Source: CAZKMM01 sp964592965 (GTDB lineage: Bacteria > RBG-13-61-14 > DRUE01). Taken from it: DNA of 6,347 nucleotides. The position numbers were made by a program, and so were the translations under genes. Positions 5,258 through 6,347 of this stretch are shown here, one piece after another. Position 1 is the first letter of the stretch. Each line of letters opens with the position of its first letter. The notes beneath the pieces are model-generated. The model was not told the DNA's origin, ran no database searches, and was given only the letters and a program-made list of their open reading frames with translations. Location of the stretch: assembly GCA_964592965.1 (NCBI GenBank), contig CAZQJX010000133.1, positions 1 to 6,347 of the forward strand, written 5' to 3'.

Positions 5258-6347
5258 ATGGGAAAAAGTGGAGAGAGCGGCGAGGAGCAAGAAATTCGTA
5301 AAAACAATACTGAGCTCCCACCTGAAGAAGAGCTAGAAGAGGCAAAAGCCAAGCCAAAAACCGAGCTAAACCTCAAAGAGCTTAAATCAAAAAAAATCAA
5401 TGAGCTGATTAAAATTGCCAAAGAGCTTGGCGTTGAAGGCGCCTATAGTATGCGCAAGCAGGAGCTTATCTTTGCCATTCTTCAGGCGCAGGCAGTTAAA
5501 AGCGGTTTGATTTATGGCGAGGGAGTGCTGGAGATTCTTCCAGATGGGTTTGGTTTTCTTCGCTCACCAGCTTATAACTATCTTCCCGGTCCTGATGATA
5601 TTTATGTTTCTCCCAGCCAGATTCGGCGATTTAATCTCAAAACCGGAGATACAGTTGCAGGGCAGATAAGACCGCCCAAAGACAATGAGCGATATTTTGC
5701 CCTTCTTAAAGTAGAAGCTATTAATTTTGAAGAACCAGAGGTTGCCCGCGAACGGGTGCATTTTGATAATCTCACACCAATTTATCCTAACGAACGGCTT
5801 GTTTTAGAATATGACCCTGAAAACTACACCACCCGCATCCTTGACCTTTTCACCCCCATTGGAAAGGGTCAGAGGGGATTGATTGTTGCGCCTCCTTATT
5901 CAGGAAAGACAGTTATGCTTCAGAATATTGCCAAGGCGCTTATGCATAACTATCCTGAGCTTTATCTCATTGTTCTTTTAATTGATGAGCGACCTGAGGA
6001 AGTGACAGAAATGGAGAGAATCGTTAAAGGAGAAGTAATAAGCTCCACCTTTGATGAGCCACCCCAGCGCCATGTTCAGGTGGCAGAGATGGTACTAGAA
6101 AAAGCCAAGCGTCTTGTGGAGTATAAAAGGGATGTGGTTATTCTTCTTGATTCTATCACCCGCCTGGCAAGAGCTTACAACAATGTTGTTCCACCGAGCG
6201 GAAAGATTCTTACTGGTGGTGTTGATTCCACAGCACTCCATAAGCCAAAGCGATTTTTCGGTGCTGCCAGAAATGTTGAAGAGGGCGGAAGCCTTACCAT
6301 CATCGCCACCGCATTGATTGATACTGGAAGCAGAATGGATGAAGTGA
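5258..6347 (+). CDS. rho: Transcription termination factor Rho (runs off right edge)
   Basis: Rho is a hexameric RNA-dependent ATPase/helicase that ends transcription at untranslated C-rich RNA. The 363 visible residues align with E. coli Rho nearly throughout. After an acidic, charged extension (1-36) come the N-terminal helical domain (37-80), the RNA-binding cold-shock/OB domain (about 84-155) with GFGFLRS (F98, F100), the Walker A loop APPYSGKT (211-218), LLIDERPEEVTEM (240-252, catalytic Glu E244), Walker B ILLDS (D298) and the Q loop KILTGGVDSTALH (316-328). About 90 residues, including the R loop and arginine finger, should follow outside the window. The ATG is fixed by AAAGGAG (5244-5250) with 7 nt spacing, so the N-terminal extension is real. 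The P-loop residue matching E. coli K181 is Y214. The gene is transcribed from its own promoter, divergently from the thiolase operon. Confidence 0.97.
   Translation, partial: MGKSGESGEEQEIRKNNTELPPEEELEEAKAKPKTELNLKELKSKKINELIKIAKELGVEGAYSMRKQELIFAILQAQAVKSGLIYGEGVLEILPDGFGFLRSPAYNYLPGPDDIYVSPSQIRRFNLKTGDTVAGQIRPPKDNERYFALLKVEAINFEEPEVARERVHFDNLTPIYPNERLVLEYDPENYTTRILDLFTPIGKGQRGLIVAPPYSGKTVMLQNIAKALMHNYPELYLIVLLIDERPEEVTEMERIVKGEVISSTFDEPPQRHVQVAEMVLEKAKRLVEYKRDVVILLDSITRLARAYNNVVPPSGKILTGGVDSTALHKPKRFFGAARNVEEGGSLTIIATALIDTGSRMDEV

Noticed and set aside
6114..6317. 67-residue plus-strand frame inside rho
   Set aside because: It overlaps the Walker B and Q-loop coding region of rho in another frame and has no supporting features.

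Overview
The window comes from a bacterium. It carries an edge-truncated ribosomal protein bS6 gene and an edge-truncated transcription terminator Rho gene, with three accessory or metabolic genes between them. Shine-Dalgarno sites are strong (AAGGAGG-type) and the promoters look like ordinary sigma-70 sites. A lipoprotein opening with Cys-Gly-Gly-Gly-Gly, together with a DUF35-linked thiolase pair, would suit an anaerobic, Desulfobacterota-like lineage. That placement is an inference from gene content and general resemblance, not a demonstrated assignment.

Layout, left to right. (1) 1-215, minus strand: start of rpsF, read from a TTG codon, preceded by a compact leader that can fold over its own Shine-Dalgarno site and by a good promoter (276-303). 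(2) 305-2104, minus: an exported lipoprotein with a fibronectin-III-like domain and a purple-acid-phosphatase-like metallophosphoesterase domain. Its promoter region carries a near-perfect 18-bp palindrome over the -35 element. (3) 2105-2368: non-coding gap with no clear intrinsic terminator. (4) 2369-4978, minus: a two-gene operon. The first gene is a fusion of an HMG-CoA-synthase-like domain with a C-terminal DUF35 zinc-ribbon/OB domain. The second, 15 bp downstream, is a thiolase of the SCP2/archaeal type. (5) 4979-5257: divergent promoter region followed by the long leader of rho. (6) 5258-6347, plus: rho, running off the right edge.

The operon in (4) resembles the archaeal thiolase/HMG-CoA synthase/DUF35 complex, which shares intermediates between two active sites. 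Here, however, the HMG-CoA-synthase-like domain has none of the expected catalytic Glu, Cys and His residues, while the thiolase keeps its Cys and His residues. The pair therefore looks like a thiolase working with a non-catalytic or repurposed partner that carries DUF35, not a mevalonate-pathway module. No other mevalonate genes are visible.

The second theme is RNA-level control of core genes. Both the rpsF leader and the rho leader contain base-pairing that could govern access to the ribosome binding site. The rho leader also holds a 13-codon upstream reading frame in a C-rich, G-poor segment, which suits autoregulation by Rho.
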